Assembly: GCA_009377375.1 (NCBI GenBank)
Contig: WHUE01000027.1
Location: 1-42,755, forward strand
From: Alphaproteobacteria bacterium
GTDB lineage: Bacteria > Pseudomonadota > Alphaproteobacteria > MPNO01 > UBA2964
Length of the DNA: 42,755 bases
Direction: 5' to 3'
Part shown: positions 34,596 to 42,006 of the stretch, piece by piece
Layout of the letters: each line of letters opens with the position of its first letter
How positions within the stretch are numbered: position 1 is the first letter of the stretch
Position numbers and translations under genes: made by a program
The notes under the pieces: generated by a model
Told to the model about the DNA's origin: nothing
Databases searched by the model: none
What the model saw: only the letters and a program-made list of their open reading frames with translations

Positions 34596-36251
34596 ATGGC
34601 GACACGGCGTAAGGAGGCCGCGGCACCGCCGCGTGGCTATCGCGACCTTCAGGACCACATGAAGGCGCTGGACGAGGCGGGGCTGCTGCGTGTCATCGAC
34701 GCGCCGGTCAACAAGGACACCGAGATGCACCCGCTGGTGCGCTGGCAGTTCCGCGGCGGCATCCCGGAATCCGAGCGCAAGGCGTTCCTGTTCACCAACG
34801 TCACCGATTCGCTGGGTCGGCATTACGACATGCCGGTGCTCGTCGGCGGGCTGTCGGCGACGGCGGAAATCTACTCGGTCGGCATGGGCGTGCCGGTGGA
34901 GGAGATCGGCGCCGTCTGGGACCGGGCCATCGCCAACCCCGTCGAGCCCGTCACCGTCACCGGGGCCGCCTGCCAGGAAGTCATCGTCACCGGCGACGAC
35001 CTGCGCGGCGAGGGCAAGGGGCTGGACGCGCTGCCCGTGCCGATCTCCACCCCCGGCTACGATTCGGCGCCGTACCTGACGGCCACGCTGGTCACCACGC
35101 GCAACCCCGAAACCGGCACCCAGAACATGGGCATGTACCGCGCCGGGCTGAAGGCGCCGGACCGGCTCGCGCTGCGCATGGTGGCGCGGCCGGGCGGGGC
35201 CGAGGGCGCGCTGCACTGGGAGCTGTGGAAGAAGCGCGGCGAGAAGATGCCGGTCGCCATCGTGCTCGGCGCGCCGCCCGCCGTGGTCTACACCAGCCCG
35301 CAGAAGCTGCGTGTCGGGCAGGAGGAGATGCATGTCGCCGGCGGCATCGCGGGCGCACCGATCCGCCAGGTCAAATGCGTCACCAACGACATCATGGTCC
35401 CGGCGGAGGCTGAGATCGTGGTCGAGGGGCTGGTCGACATCGAGTATCTGGAGCCCGAGGCGCCCTTCGCCGAGAGCCACGGCTATGTCGCGTTGGAGGA
35501 CTTCAACACCATCGTCGAGGTCACCGCGATCACCCGCAAGAAGAACGCGGTGTTCAACTCGATCATCTCGCAGCTCACCCCGTCCGAATCCAGCGTGGTC
35601 AAGCGCGTCGCCTACGAGCCGCTGTTCATGGCGCACTTACGCGACCATCTCGGTATCAAGGGCATCAGGAAAGTCTATCTGCACGAGCCGCTGACCAATT
35701 TGCGCTGCGTCGTCTTCCTGGTGTTCGAGCGCGGCGTGCCGACGACCGAGATCTGGCGCGCCCTCTACGGCACCGCCTCGCGCCAGACCATCATCGGCAA
35801 GTACGTCATCGCGCTGAACGAGGACATCGATCCGGAGAACGCCGACGCCGTATTCTGGTCGCTCGCCTACCGCGCCAACCCGGCGCTCGACGTCGAGATC
35901 CTGAAGCACCGCCGCCGCTACGGCACGCGCGACCCGCGCACCGGCACCGACGATTCCACCCTGCTGATCGACGCCACGCTGAAGGCCGACATGCCGCCGG
36001 TCGCCCTGCCGAAAAGGGAATACATGGAAGGCGCCAAGGTGCTGTGGGAGAAGCTCGGCCTGCCGCCGCTGAAGCCCGAGGCGCCGTGGTTCGGCTACTC
36101 GCTGGGCGACTGGGACGACCGCTGGGACGCGATGGCCCAGCGCGCCGTGGAAGGCAACTACCTCGAGAACGGAAGACGCAGCGCGCAGCTCCGCCGCAAC
36201 GACGTCGCCCCCAACACCTCCATCCGCGACGTCCTCGGCGACGACTGGTAG
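34596..36251 (+). CDS. UbiD family (de)carboxylase (second copy)
   Basis: A 551-residue prFMN-dependent decarboxylase. The motif N177-M-G-M-Y-R182 supplies the Mn ligand and the catalytic arginine, and E288 with E293 in EPEAPFAESHGY supply the acidic pair. The N-terminal RDLQDHMKALDEAGLLRVID and the late AVFWSLAYRANP are family blocks. It carries a roughly 60-residue longer C-terminal region than the first copy at 14010. AGGGAG precedes the start. It follows the LeuCD-like pair by 107 bases. Together with the molybdenum hydroxylase gene downstream this suggests a pathway that hydroxylates, hydrates and decarboxylates a ring or unsaturated acid, which is inferred. Confidence 0.93.
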   Translation: MATRRKEAAAPPRGYRDLQDHMKALDEAGLLRVIDAPVNKDTEMHPLVRWQFRGGIPESERKAFLFTNVTDSLGRHYDMPVLVGGLSATAEIYSVGMGVPVEEIGAVWDRAIANPVEPVTVTGAACQEVIVTGDDLRGEGKGLDALPVPISTPGYDSAPYLTATLVTTRNPETGTQNMGMYRAGLKAPDRLALRMVARPGGAEGALHWELWKKRGEKMPVAIVLGAPPAVVYTSPQKLRVGQEEMHVAGGIAGAPIRQVKCVTNDIMVPAEAEIVVEGLVDIEYLEPEAPFAESHGYVALEDFNTIVEVTAITRKKNAVFNSIISQLTPSESSVVKRVAYEPLFMAHLRDHLGIKGIRKVYLHEPLTNLRCVVFLVFERGVPTTEIWRALYGTASRQTIIGKYVIALNEDIDPENADAVFWSLAYRANPALDVEILKHRRRYGTRDPRTGTDDSTLLIDATLKADMPPVALPKREYMEGAKVLWEKLGLPPLKPEAPWFGYSLGDWDDRWDAMAQRAVEGNYLENGRRSAQLRRNDVAPNTSIRDVLGDDW

Positions 36252-36286
36252 GATGTCGGGTTCTTCGTTCGGCGATCTTCTCCGCT

Positions 36287-36384
36287 GTCGCCCCGGCCTT
36301 GAGCCGGGGCCCAGAGACGGTGCTGGCTGTTGCGGTTGCATGGACCCCGGATCGGCGCGGCTGACGCCGCTTGTCCGGGGTGAC
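36287..36384. repeat. REP-type intergenic repeat, copy B
   Basis: 98 bases from GTCGCCCCGGCCTTGAGCC to GTCCGGGGTGAC, closely similar at both ends to copy A at 30130-30229. It fills the 165-base gap between the UbiD and molybdenum hydroxylase genes. Confidence 0.85.
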
Positions 36385-36416
36385 GAAAATCGCGATCTCT
36401 CCCGCGAGGCCCGCCG

Positions 36417-38735
36417 ATGACCGATAAGCCCACCGGCATCGGCGCCGCGGTGCCGCGCGTCGAGGATTTCCGCCTGCTGACCGGCGCCGGCGAATACAGC
36501 GACGACCTGAGCCTGCCGGACCAGCTTCACGCCTTCGTCATCCGCAGTCCGCACGCCCACGCGCTCATCGGCGGCATCGACAGGGCGGCCGCCGAGGCCG
36601 TGCCCGGCGTCGCCGCGGTGCTGACCGGGCAGGACTTCCTCGCCGACGGGTTCAGCCCGATGCCGGCCTGGGGCAACCCGAAGGACGTGGCGCTGAAGAA
36701 TCGCGACGGGTCGGAGATCTTCTTCACCCCGCTCTACCCGCTCGCCGTCGCCAGGGTGCGCCGGGTGGGCGAGCCGGTGGCGCTGGTGGTGGCGGAGACC
36801 GTCGCCATCGCCGAGGACGCCGCCGAGCTCGTCGCGGTCGAGTACGAGCCCCTGCCCGCCGTCGTCACCGTCGCCCGCGCGATGGCGGCGGGGGCGCCGG
36901 CGCTGTGGGACGAGGTGCCGGGCAATGTCCCGGTGGACGACGAGAAGGGCGACCGGGCGACGACCGACGCGGCCTTCGCCGACGCCGCGCATGTGGTGAC
37001 GCTGGAGACCTGGAACCAGCGCGTCACCGGCGTGCCGATGGAGCCCCGCGCCGCCGTCGCCGACATCGACTCGCTCAGCGGCCGGATCACCCTCCATGCC
37101 GGCGGGCAGGGAGTCAACCGCTTCCAGGGCGAGCTCAGCCGCGCGCTGGAATGCGACCGCTCGATGCTGCGCGTGGTCAGTCGCGACGTCGGCGGCGGGT
37201 ACGGCACGCGCAACCACACCTATCCGGAATTCGCGCTGGTCTGCTGGGCGGCGTGGCGGCTCAAATGGCCGGTGAAGTGGACGGCCACGCGCACCGAATG
37301 CTTCCTCTCCGACTATGCCGGACGCGACCTGGTGACGAAGGCGGAGCTGGCGCTGGATGCCGAGGGCCGCATCCTCGCCATGCGCTCCGACAACATCCAG
37401 AACATCGGCACCCACACCATTTCCTTCGTGCCGCTGGCGCGCGGGCCGACCGTGTTCAACGGCGTCTACGACATCCGCACGGCGTATGTGACGTCGAAGG
37501 CGGTATTCACCAACCAGACCGCGACCGCCAGCTATCGCGGCGCCGGACGGCCCGAATCCATGTTCGTGATCGAGCGGCTGATGGATATCGCGGCGAAGCG
37601 GCTGGGGCTGGACCGGGTGGAAATCCGCCGCCGCAACGTCATCGCCGATGACGCGATCCCCTACGCCAACCCGGTCGGCGTCACCTATGACAGCGGCCGC
37701 TTCGGCCGCTCGCTGGAGATGGCGGCGAAGGCCATCGACTGGACGGGCTTCGAGGGCCGCCGGAAGGAAGCCGCCGCGCGCGGCAGGCTCCGCGGCATCG
37801 GCATCGCCAACTACATCGAGACCGCGACCGGCTACCCGCAGGAGCGGGTGGAGATGTCGGTCCTGCCCCACGGCGTCGTGGACCTGGTGATGGGCACGCA
37901 GTCCAGCGGCCAGGGGCACGAGACCAGCTACGCCCAAATCGTCTCCGAGTGGTTCGGCGTGCCGTTCGACGCCGTCCGCCTGCGCACCGGCGACACCGAT
38001 TTCGTCTCCATGGGCAACGGCTCGCATTCGTCGCGCTCGATGAAGCTCGCCGGGCATCTCTACCGCCGGACGACGGACGAGATCGTGGCGCGCGCCACCG
38101 CCATCGCCGCGCATCTGATGGAGGCCGCCGTTGCCGATATCGCCTTCGCCGGCGGTCGCTTCGCCGTCTCCGGCACCGATCGTGCCATCGGGCTGTTCGA
38201 GGTCGCGGCCACCGCCGACACCGACGCCGTGCCTGCCGGTCTGCGCGGGCCGCTCTACGCCGAGGCCGAGATCCACGAGCCGCTGCCGACCTATCCCAAC
38301 GGCTGCCATGCCTGCGAGGTGGAGGTGGACCCCGACACCGGCCGGGTGGAGATCGTGTCCTATGTCGGCGTGGACGATGTCGGCCGCGTCATCAACCCGC
38401 TGATCGTGGACGGACAGACCCATGGCGGCATCGCCCAGGGGGTGGGGCAGGCGCTGATGGAGCTCTGCGCCGTGGACGGGGAGACCGGCCAGGTCTTTGC
38501 CGGCTCGTTCATGGACTACGCCATGCCCCGTGCCGACGCCTTCCCCGATTTCCGCCTCGCCTTCAACGAGGTGCCGACGCCGACCACCGCGCTCGGCGTC
38601 AAGGGCGGCGGCGAAGGCGGCACCACCGCCGCGCCCCCCGCCCTCGTCAGCGCCATCTGCGACGCCGCCGGCCTCGACCACATCGAAATGCCGGTCACCC
38701 CCGAACGCCTCTGGCGCGCGATGCGGGAGAGGTAG
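36417..38735 (+). CDS. Xanthine dehydrogenase-family molybdopterin-binding large subunit
   Basis: A 772-residue molybdenum hydroxylase catalytic subunit. The N-terminal Ald_Xan_dh_C domain has RVEDFRLLTGAGEYSDD and RSPHAHA. The cofactor domain follows, with GGGYGTRNHTYPEFAL near residue 259, the loop SYRGAGRPE (Y373 to E380), GTQSSGQGHETSYAQ, and the catalytic glutamate E733 in KGGGEGGTT. The CO-dehydrogenase loop (CSFR) is absent, so it is not a CoxL. The usual partners, a [2Fe-2S] small subunit and an FAD medium subunit, are not in the flanking DNA. The GAGG ribosome site is weak. It lies just left of the transposon. Confidence 0.93.
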   Translation: MTDKPTGIGAAVPRVEDFRLLTGAGEYSDDLSLPDQLHAFVIRSPHAHALIGGIDRAAAEAVPGVAAVLTGQDFLADGFSPMPAWGNPKDVALKNRDGSEIFFTPLYPLAVARVRRVGEPVALVVAETVAIAEDAAELVAVEYEPLPAVVTVARAMAAGAPALWDEVPGNVPVDDEKGDRATTDAAFADAAHVVTLETWNQRVTGVPMEPRAAVADIDSLSGRITLHAGGQGVNRFQGELSRALECDRSMLRVVSRDVGGGYGTRNHTYPEFALVCWAAWRLKWPVKWTATRTECFLSDYAGRDLVTKAELALDAEGRILAMRSDNIQNIGTHTISFVPLARGPTVFNGVYDIRTAYVTSKAVFTNQTATASYRGAGRPESMFVIERLMDIAAKRLGLDRVEIRRRNVIADDAIPYANPVGVTYDSGRFGRSLEMAAKAIDWTGFEGRRKEAAARGRLRGIGIANYIETATGYPQERVEMSVLPHGVVDLVMGTQSSGQGHETSYAQIVSEWFGVPFDAVRLRTGDTDFVSMGNGSHSSRSMKLAGHLYRRTTDEIVARATAIAAHLMEAAVADIAFAGGRFAVSGTDRAIGLFEVAATADTDAVPAGLRGPLYAEAEIHEPLPTYPNGCHACEVEVDPDTGRVEIVSYVGVDDVGRVINPLIVDGQTHGGIAQGVGQALMELCAVDGETGQVFAGSFMDYAMPRADAFPDFRLAFNEVPTPTTALGVKGGGEGGTTAAPPALVSAICDAAGLDHIEMPVTPERLWRAMRER

Positions 38736-38810
38736 GGCGGGGACCGGTCTGCTTCCCGTTGCTACGCCATGGCGGACTCGTGGTTTGGCGGGATCCTCGT
38801 CCTCTCAACC

Positions 38811-38852
38811 GTCACCCCGGACTTGATCGGGAATTATATACTTGACACACAC
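38811..38852. repeat. Left inverted repeat of the IS1595-type element
   Basis: A 42-base arm matching 41132-41173 in reverse complement, with 38 of 42 identical and the outer 25 perfect. The outer 18 bases, GTCACCCCGGACTTGATC, look like half of a chromosomal REP-type palindrome; the inner part, from GGGAATT at 38829, is the likelier transposon end. Confidence 0.8.
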
Positions 38853-38870
38853 GCTCCCCCTCCCTATCTT
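38842..38870 (+). promoter_or_regulatory. Strong sigma70-type promoter in the left end of the transposon
   Basis: TTGACA (38842-38847), a 17-base spacer and TATCTT (38865-38870), reading inward 26 bases before the 86-residue gene. The -35 box lies in the inverted repeat; the matching site in the right arm is TTAACT, so only the left end is a promoter of this strength. Confidence 0.75.
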
Positions 38871-38896
38871 CAAGTGAGACAGGGGGCGAGGGCGCT

Positions 38897-39157
38897 ATGG
38901 ACAATCAAACCGCAAGCAAGATGGCAGTTCTTGAGGAACTTGTAGCTACGCTGTATGCGAACAAGTTCGATCAGTTTTCCGACCCTCTCAGTGCGGTCGC
39001 AGAATATGCCGAGCATGTTCAAACCAAACTCGAACAAACAAAACTGCCTGACGTACCGGAAAGCGTAGGCATGGAATTAGAGGCCGAGTTCGCTCGCTTC
39101 TGGCGGCGAGTGGCCCACAAACTTCGTCAATCGGACGCAGGCCCAGTTGCCGAATAA
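38897..39157 (+). CDS. Small transposon-borne protein, function unknown
   Basis: An 86-residue, mostly helical, acidic protein (MDNQTASKMAVLEELVATLY, with LEAEFARFWRRVAHKL near the end). I recognise no domain. It is the first gene behind the strong left-end promoter and ends 35 bases before the transposase start, so it is transcribed with it. AGGGGGCGAGGG precedes the ATG. A role as a transposition accessory or regulator is possible but not supported by any motif. Codon choice is less GC-biased than in the chromosomal genes, like the rest of the element. Confidence 0.6.
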   Translation: MDNQTASKMAVLEELVATLYANKFDQFSDPLSAVAEYAEHVQTKLEQTKLPDVPESVGMELEAEFARFWRRVAHKLRQSDAGPVAE

Positions 39158-39192
39158 TCCGATTGGCTTCTTCATAATTGCTAGGCACTGCC

Positions 39193-40116
39193 ATGTTCGA
39201 TCTCACCAATCCAATCTTCTCCGACGATAACAAGGCGCGGAAGTACCTAGAGTCGCTTCGCTGGGAAAACGGTCGCTTCTGCCCCTATTGCGGCGAAGCC
39301 GAGCGCACCAGCAAGGTCGGCGGGCGCGCGGGCTATTACCGCTGCCTGTCCTGCAAAAAACAGTTCACTGTCCGCGTCGGGACCATCTTCGAGCGCAGCC
39401 ATATCCCGCTGCACAAGTGGGTTGCGGCGTTCTACCTGATGGCGTCCAGCAAGAAGGGCATCAGCGCCCATCAACTGCATCGGATGCTCGGCATCACGTA
39501 CAAGTCGGCATGGTTCATGGCACATCGCATCCGCGAGGCCATGCGCCCCGGCTCCGACTTCGGCCCGATGGGCGGCGAAGGCAAGACCGTTGAAGCTGAT
39601 GAAACCTATGTCGGCGGCAAGCTGGCGAACATGCATCGCGACAAACGCAAGGCCGTTTCCGCTGGCGGTAGCTGGGGCAAGGAAATGGTGTTCTCGCTGG
39701 TGGAGCGCGGCGGCTCCGTCCGTTCCGTCCATACACCCAGCGTCAACGCCGCCACGCTGCGCCCGATCCTGATTGCACAGGTTGACCGCGCGTCGTTGCT
39801 GGTCACGGATGATGCGGGCCAGTACCGCCACATGAAGCGCGATTTCAACCATGAGGTCGTGAACCATAGCGCGGGCGAATACGTGCGCGGCGAAGCCCAC
39901 ACCACCACCATTGAGGGCTATTTCTCGATCCTCAAGCGGGGCGTGACCGGCACTTATCACCATGTTTCGCAGCAGCACTTGAAGCGCTACTTGGCGGAGT
40001 TCGATTTCCGCTACAACGAGCGCGCCGGGCTAAAGGTTGACGACACCATGCGCGCCGAAAAGGCCATCAAGGGTGCCGAAGGCAAGCGCCTGACCTATCA
40101 ACAGCCTCACGCGTAA
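39193..40116 (+). CDS. IS1595 family transposase (ISXO2-like)
   Basis: A 307-residue transposase. The N-terminal zinc ribbon has CPYCG and CLSCKKQFTVRVGTIFE, followed by the helical region LHKWVAAFYLMASSKKGISA. The RNase-H-like domain has the first Asp in VEADETYVGGK, the second in LLVTDDAGQY, and the third-motif block TTTIEGYFSILKRGVTGTYH with its Glu, ending LAEFDFRYNER. This is the ISXO2-like DDE domain of the IS1595 group. The start at 39193 is the first ATG; an in-frame TTG at 39178 is the alternative. The gene appears intact, so the element may still be active. Confidence 0.93.
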   Translation: MFDLTNPIFSDDNKARKYLESLRWENGRFCPYCGEAERTSKVGGRAGYYRCLSCKKQFTVRVGTIFERSHIPLHKWVAAFYLMASSKKGISAHQLHRMLGITYKSAWFMAHRIREAMRPGSDFGPMGGEGKTVEADETYVGGKLANMHRDKRKAVSAGGSWGKEMVFSLVERGGSVRSVHTPSVNAATLRPILIAQVDRASLLVTDDAGQYRHMKRDFNHEVVNHSAGEYVRGEAHTTTIEGYFSILKRGVTGTYHHVSQQHLKRYLAEFDFRYNERAGLKVDDTMRAEKAIKGAEGKRLTYQQPHA

Positions 40117-40127
40117 GAAGCGGAAAC

Positions 40128-40295
40128 CTAGCCGTCGCGTTTTGCCTTACGACGAGGCTTTGAAGCGGCTTTTGAGTCGCCCTCGTTCTTCTTAGACTGG
40201 TGGGGCTTGGGCGGCGTACTGAGCGCGCGTCTCAGTGCGTCGTCCATGACCTTCTGAGTCTCTGCTTTGTCCCGTTTTTGCGGCTGATCAATCAT
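40128..40295 (-). CDS. Small basic protein, transposon passenger, uncertain
   Basis: A 55-residue protein beginning MIDQPQKRDKAETQKVMDDA and ending in a lysine/arginine-rich tail (SKPRRKAKRDG). An N-terminal helix (ETQKVMDDALRRAL) precedes a flexible basic part, which suggests nucleic-acid contact or a small partner protein; that is inferred. It lies between the transposase, with which it converges, and the HNH-like gene, with which it is divergent (starts 9 bases apart). No good ribosome site is seen. The frame extends to 40364 if the upstream ATG is used, overlapping the HNH-like gene. Confidence 0.45.
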   Translation of the reverse strand: MIDQPQKRDKAETQKVMDDALRRALSTPPKPHQSKKNEGDSKAASKPRRKAKRDG

Positions 40296-40304
40296 CAACG
40301 CCCC

Positions 40305-41066
40305 ATGGCCCGAGAACCAAAAACTTGCATTTTTTGCCGGGGCAACGGCCTCACGGACGAACATGTTGTCCCAGACTGGCTGAAACAGCTAATCCCCAAA
40401 AACGAGCGCACCGGCAACCTGTTCATCCTAACGGACCACGGCGCGGGTCGCCAGAGCCGTCAGGTCAGGCAAGGCAGTCCCATTACGCGGCAAGTCCATT
40501 TCGTTTGCGGTCGCTGCAACACCGGTTGGATGTCAACGCTTGAGGACGAACTCAAGCCCACTCTGGCTAATCTGGTACTCGGCAAAACGATCACCCTCTC
40601 AGAATGGCAACGCCGACGCCTTTCCACGTGGGCTGTGAAAACAGCCATGACGTCTGAATACATCCATCCGCCCACGGTCGCGATTCCGTTCGATATGCGG
40701 GAGCATCTTCGCCTGCACAGGCAACCACATGAACGGTTTGATGTCTGGATCGGCTTCTATAACGGCAAGGGTCGTCTTTTGGGATCGGAACACCATTCCG
40801 GAGAATTCTCAGAGCCAGGAACCGAACCAACTGGCGTTCCGAATACGCAGGCGACGACCATCGGTCTTGGGCAAATCTTTTTCCAGATCGCCTATTGTGG
40901 CGTCCCCCAAGCGCGGTTCCATCTCAAGAACGAGAAGATCAGCAAAATGCGCCGGATATGGCCGCCGACAGAGGGCGAGATGATGTGGCCGCCATTTCTC
41001 GTCCTTGACGCCGATGATATCACCATCATCCTTCGCGGCATCCACGAAGCCTTCGAAGATAAATGA
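40305..41066 (+). CDS. HNH-like zinc-binding protein, candidate endonuclease, transposon passenger
   Basis: A 253-residue protein. The N-terminal part has C8-x2-C11 (TCIFCRGNG), then E19-H20 in LTDEHVVPDWL, and C68-x2-C71-N72 in CGRCNTGWM. This spacing of two CxxC pairs around an EHVxP box is that of HNH-type zinc-bound nuclease folds, with H20 and N72 as plausible catalytic residues. The rest, from about residue 85, is of no recognised family (RRRLSTWAVKTAMTSEY, LGQIFFQIAYCG). It is carried by the transposon on the right of the transposase. Its role is unknown; possible roles are DNA cutting at the element's targets or a protective function for the host. Confidence 0.7.
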   Translation: MAREPKTCIFCRGNGLTDEHVVPDWLKQLIPKNERTGNLFILTDHGAGRQSRQVRQGSPITRQVHFVCGRCNTGWMSTLEDELKPTLANLVLGKTITLSEWQRRRLSTWAVKTAMTSEYIHPPTVAIPFDMREHLRLHRQPHERFDVWIGFYNGKGRLLGSEHHSGEFSEPGTEPTGVPNTQATTIGLGQIFFQIAYCGVPQARFHLKNEKISKMRRIWPPTEGEMMWPPFLVLDADDITIILRGIHEAFEDK

Positions 41067-41081
41067 CGAGTCGACAGGCAC

Positions 41082-41110
41082 GGGCTAAGCCTTTCATATG
41101 CTTAGCGCCC
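41082..41110 (+). terminator. Imperfect hairpin after the HNH-like gene
   Basis: GGGCTAAGC (41082-41090) pairs with GCTTAGCGCCC (41100-41110), with a two-base bulge. No clear T-run follows, so it is only a possible terminator. Confidence 0.35.
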
Positions 41111-41131
41111 TGCCCACATTGAGCGAGAATC

Positions 41132-41173
41132 GTGTGAGTTAAGTACACAATTCCCGATCAAGTCCGGGGTGAC
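41132..41173. repeat. Right inverted repeat of the IS1595-type element
   Basis: Reverse complement of 38811-38852 at 38 of 42 positions. The outer GATCAAGTCCGGGGTGAC (41156-41173) resembles the right half of the REP-type repeats; the inner part up to AATTCCC (41149-41155) is the likely transposon end. A further REP-like CGCCGGGGTGAC occurs at 41194-41205. Confidence 0.8.
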
Positions 41174-41274
41174 GGCGAAGGAGGCGAGGAGACCGCCGGG
41201 GTGACAAACCCCGTGTCGCGCGCGAAACTGCGGCGCAACCGGACAACACGCATACCGACAGGGAGACGACACCG

Positions 41275-42006
41275 ATGGCCGACGACAGGATCATCTGCGA
41301 GAAGAAGGGCGACGCCACCCATATCACGCTGAACCGGGCCGATTGCGGCGGGCTGGTCAGCAACCCGATGGCGGCGGCGATGGCCGGGATGATCGACGCG
41401 GCGGCGAAGACGTCCAAGTACATCGTCTTCCGCAGCGCCGGGGCCGATTTCTGCCTCGGCCGCGATCCGGAGGGCCGCAAGCCCGGCAAGCCGAAGGACG
41501 CGCTGGACGCGCGCGAGCGCAACGAGGTGGTGTTCGACTTCTACGGCGCGTTCCGCCGCTCCCGCGTACCCGTGATCTGCGCCGCGCAGGGCCGCTCGCT
41601 CGGCTTCGGCTGCGCCATCATCGCCTCTTGCGACCTCACCATCGCGGGGGAGAGCAGCCGCTTCGCCCTGCCGGAGATGGGACATCGCATCATGCCGACC
41701 ATGGCGATGTCCTCGCTGATCGACCGGCTGAACCGCAAGGGCGTGCTCTACATGACCTACTCGACCGAGGAGATCGACGCGCAGCACGCCCTGGCCTACG
41801 GCCTGGTCAGCCGCGTGGTGCCGGACGACCGGATCGAGGCGAAGCTCGCCGAAATCTGCGCCGCGCTGGACAAGGCGCCGCTGCCCGCCGTGCTGGCGGT
41901 CAAGGAATACGCCACCAACGCGCTCACCATGTCGATGGAGCAGGCCACCGATTTCGCCCGCAACATGCACGCCGCGGTGAACACGTCGGAAGGGATGATG
42001 GGGTAG
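41275..42006 (+). CDS. Enoyl-CoA hydratase/isomerase family protein
   Basis: A 243-residue crotonase-fold protein. The oxyanion-hole loops are DFCLGRDPEGR and QGRSLGFGCAII, and the catalytic-region block is SSRFALPEMGHRIMPT, with E134 as the likely general acid/base. The usual second catalytic glutamate region is less clear, since GHRIMP replaces the common GL.P loop, so the reaction may be an isomerisation, decarboxylation or hydrolysis rather than simple hydration. AGGGAGA precedes the start. It lies just right of the transposon, 87 bases before the frameshifted dioxygenase gene on the same strand. Confidence 0.9.
   Translation: MADDRIICEKKGDATHITLNRADCGGLVSNPMAAAMAGMIDAAAKTSKYIVFRSAGADFCLGRDPEGRKPGKPKDALDARERNEVVFDFYGAFRRSRVPVICAAQGRSLGFGCAIIASCDLTIAGESSRFALPEMGHRIMPTMAMSSLIDRLNRKGVLYMTYSTEEIDAQHALAYGLVSRVVPDDRIEAKLAEICAALDKAPLPAVLAVKEYATNALTMSMEQATDFARNMHAAVNTSEGMMG

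Larger units (their letters stand above)
38829..41155 (+). mobile_element. IS1595-family-type transposon with passenger genes
   Basis: About 2327 bases between GGGAATT ends and flanked by GATC (38825-38828 and 41156-41159). If the full inverted arms are counted, the limits are 38811 and 41173. It holds a transposase (39193-40116), an 86-residue protein, a 55-residue protein on the other strand and an HNH-like protein. GC is visibly lower than in the neighbours: a hand count of 38941-39000 gives 32 of 60, against 43 of 60 at 36901-36960. IS1595 family members normally make 8-bp duplications, and none is seen here. The exact ends are therefore uncertain. Confidence 0.85.

Noticed and set aside
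32124-36251. A 1375-codon open frame ending with the second UbiD gene
   Set aside because: Only the part from 34596 is UbiD; the rest is a shadow frame of the LeuC/LeuD-like genes, and an RBS and start lie at 34596.
35637-38681. A 1014-codon open frame on the minus strand
   Set aside because: It lies antisense to the molybdenum hydroxylase and UbiD genes, with Arg/His/Gly-rich sequence typical of shadow frames in GC-rich DNA.
36417-38735. Aerobic carbon monoxide dehydrogenase large subunit
   Set aside because: The active-site loop reads SYRGAGRPE, not the CSFR loop of CoxL, and no CoxM or CoxS genes are adjacent.
38988-39233. An 81-codon frame opposite the 86-residue transposon gene
   Set aside because: No ribosome site and no recognisable features; the plus-strand frame sits behind a strong promoter.
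38821-41163. An 8-bp direct target duplication around the transposon
   Set aside because: The 8 bases outside the GGGAATT ends are ACTTGATC and GATCAAGT, which are reverse complements, not direct repeats; only GATC is repeated directly.
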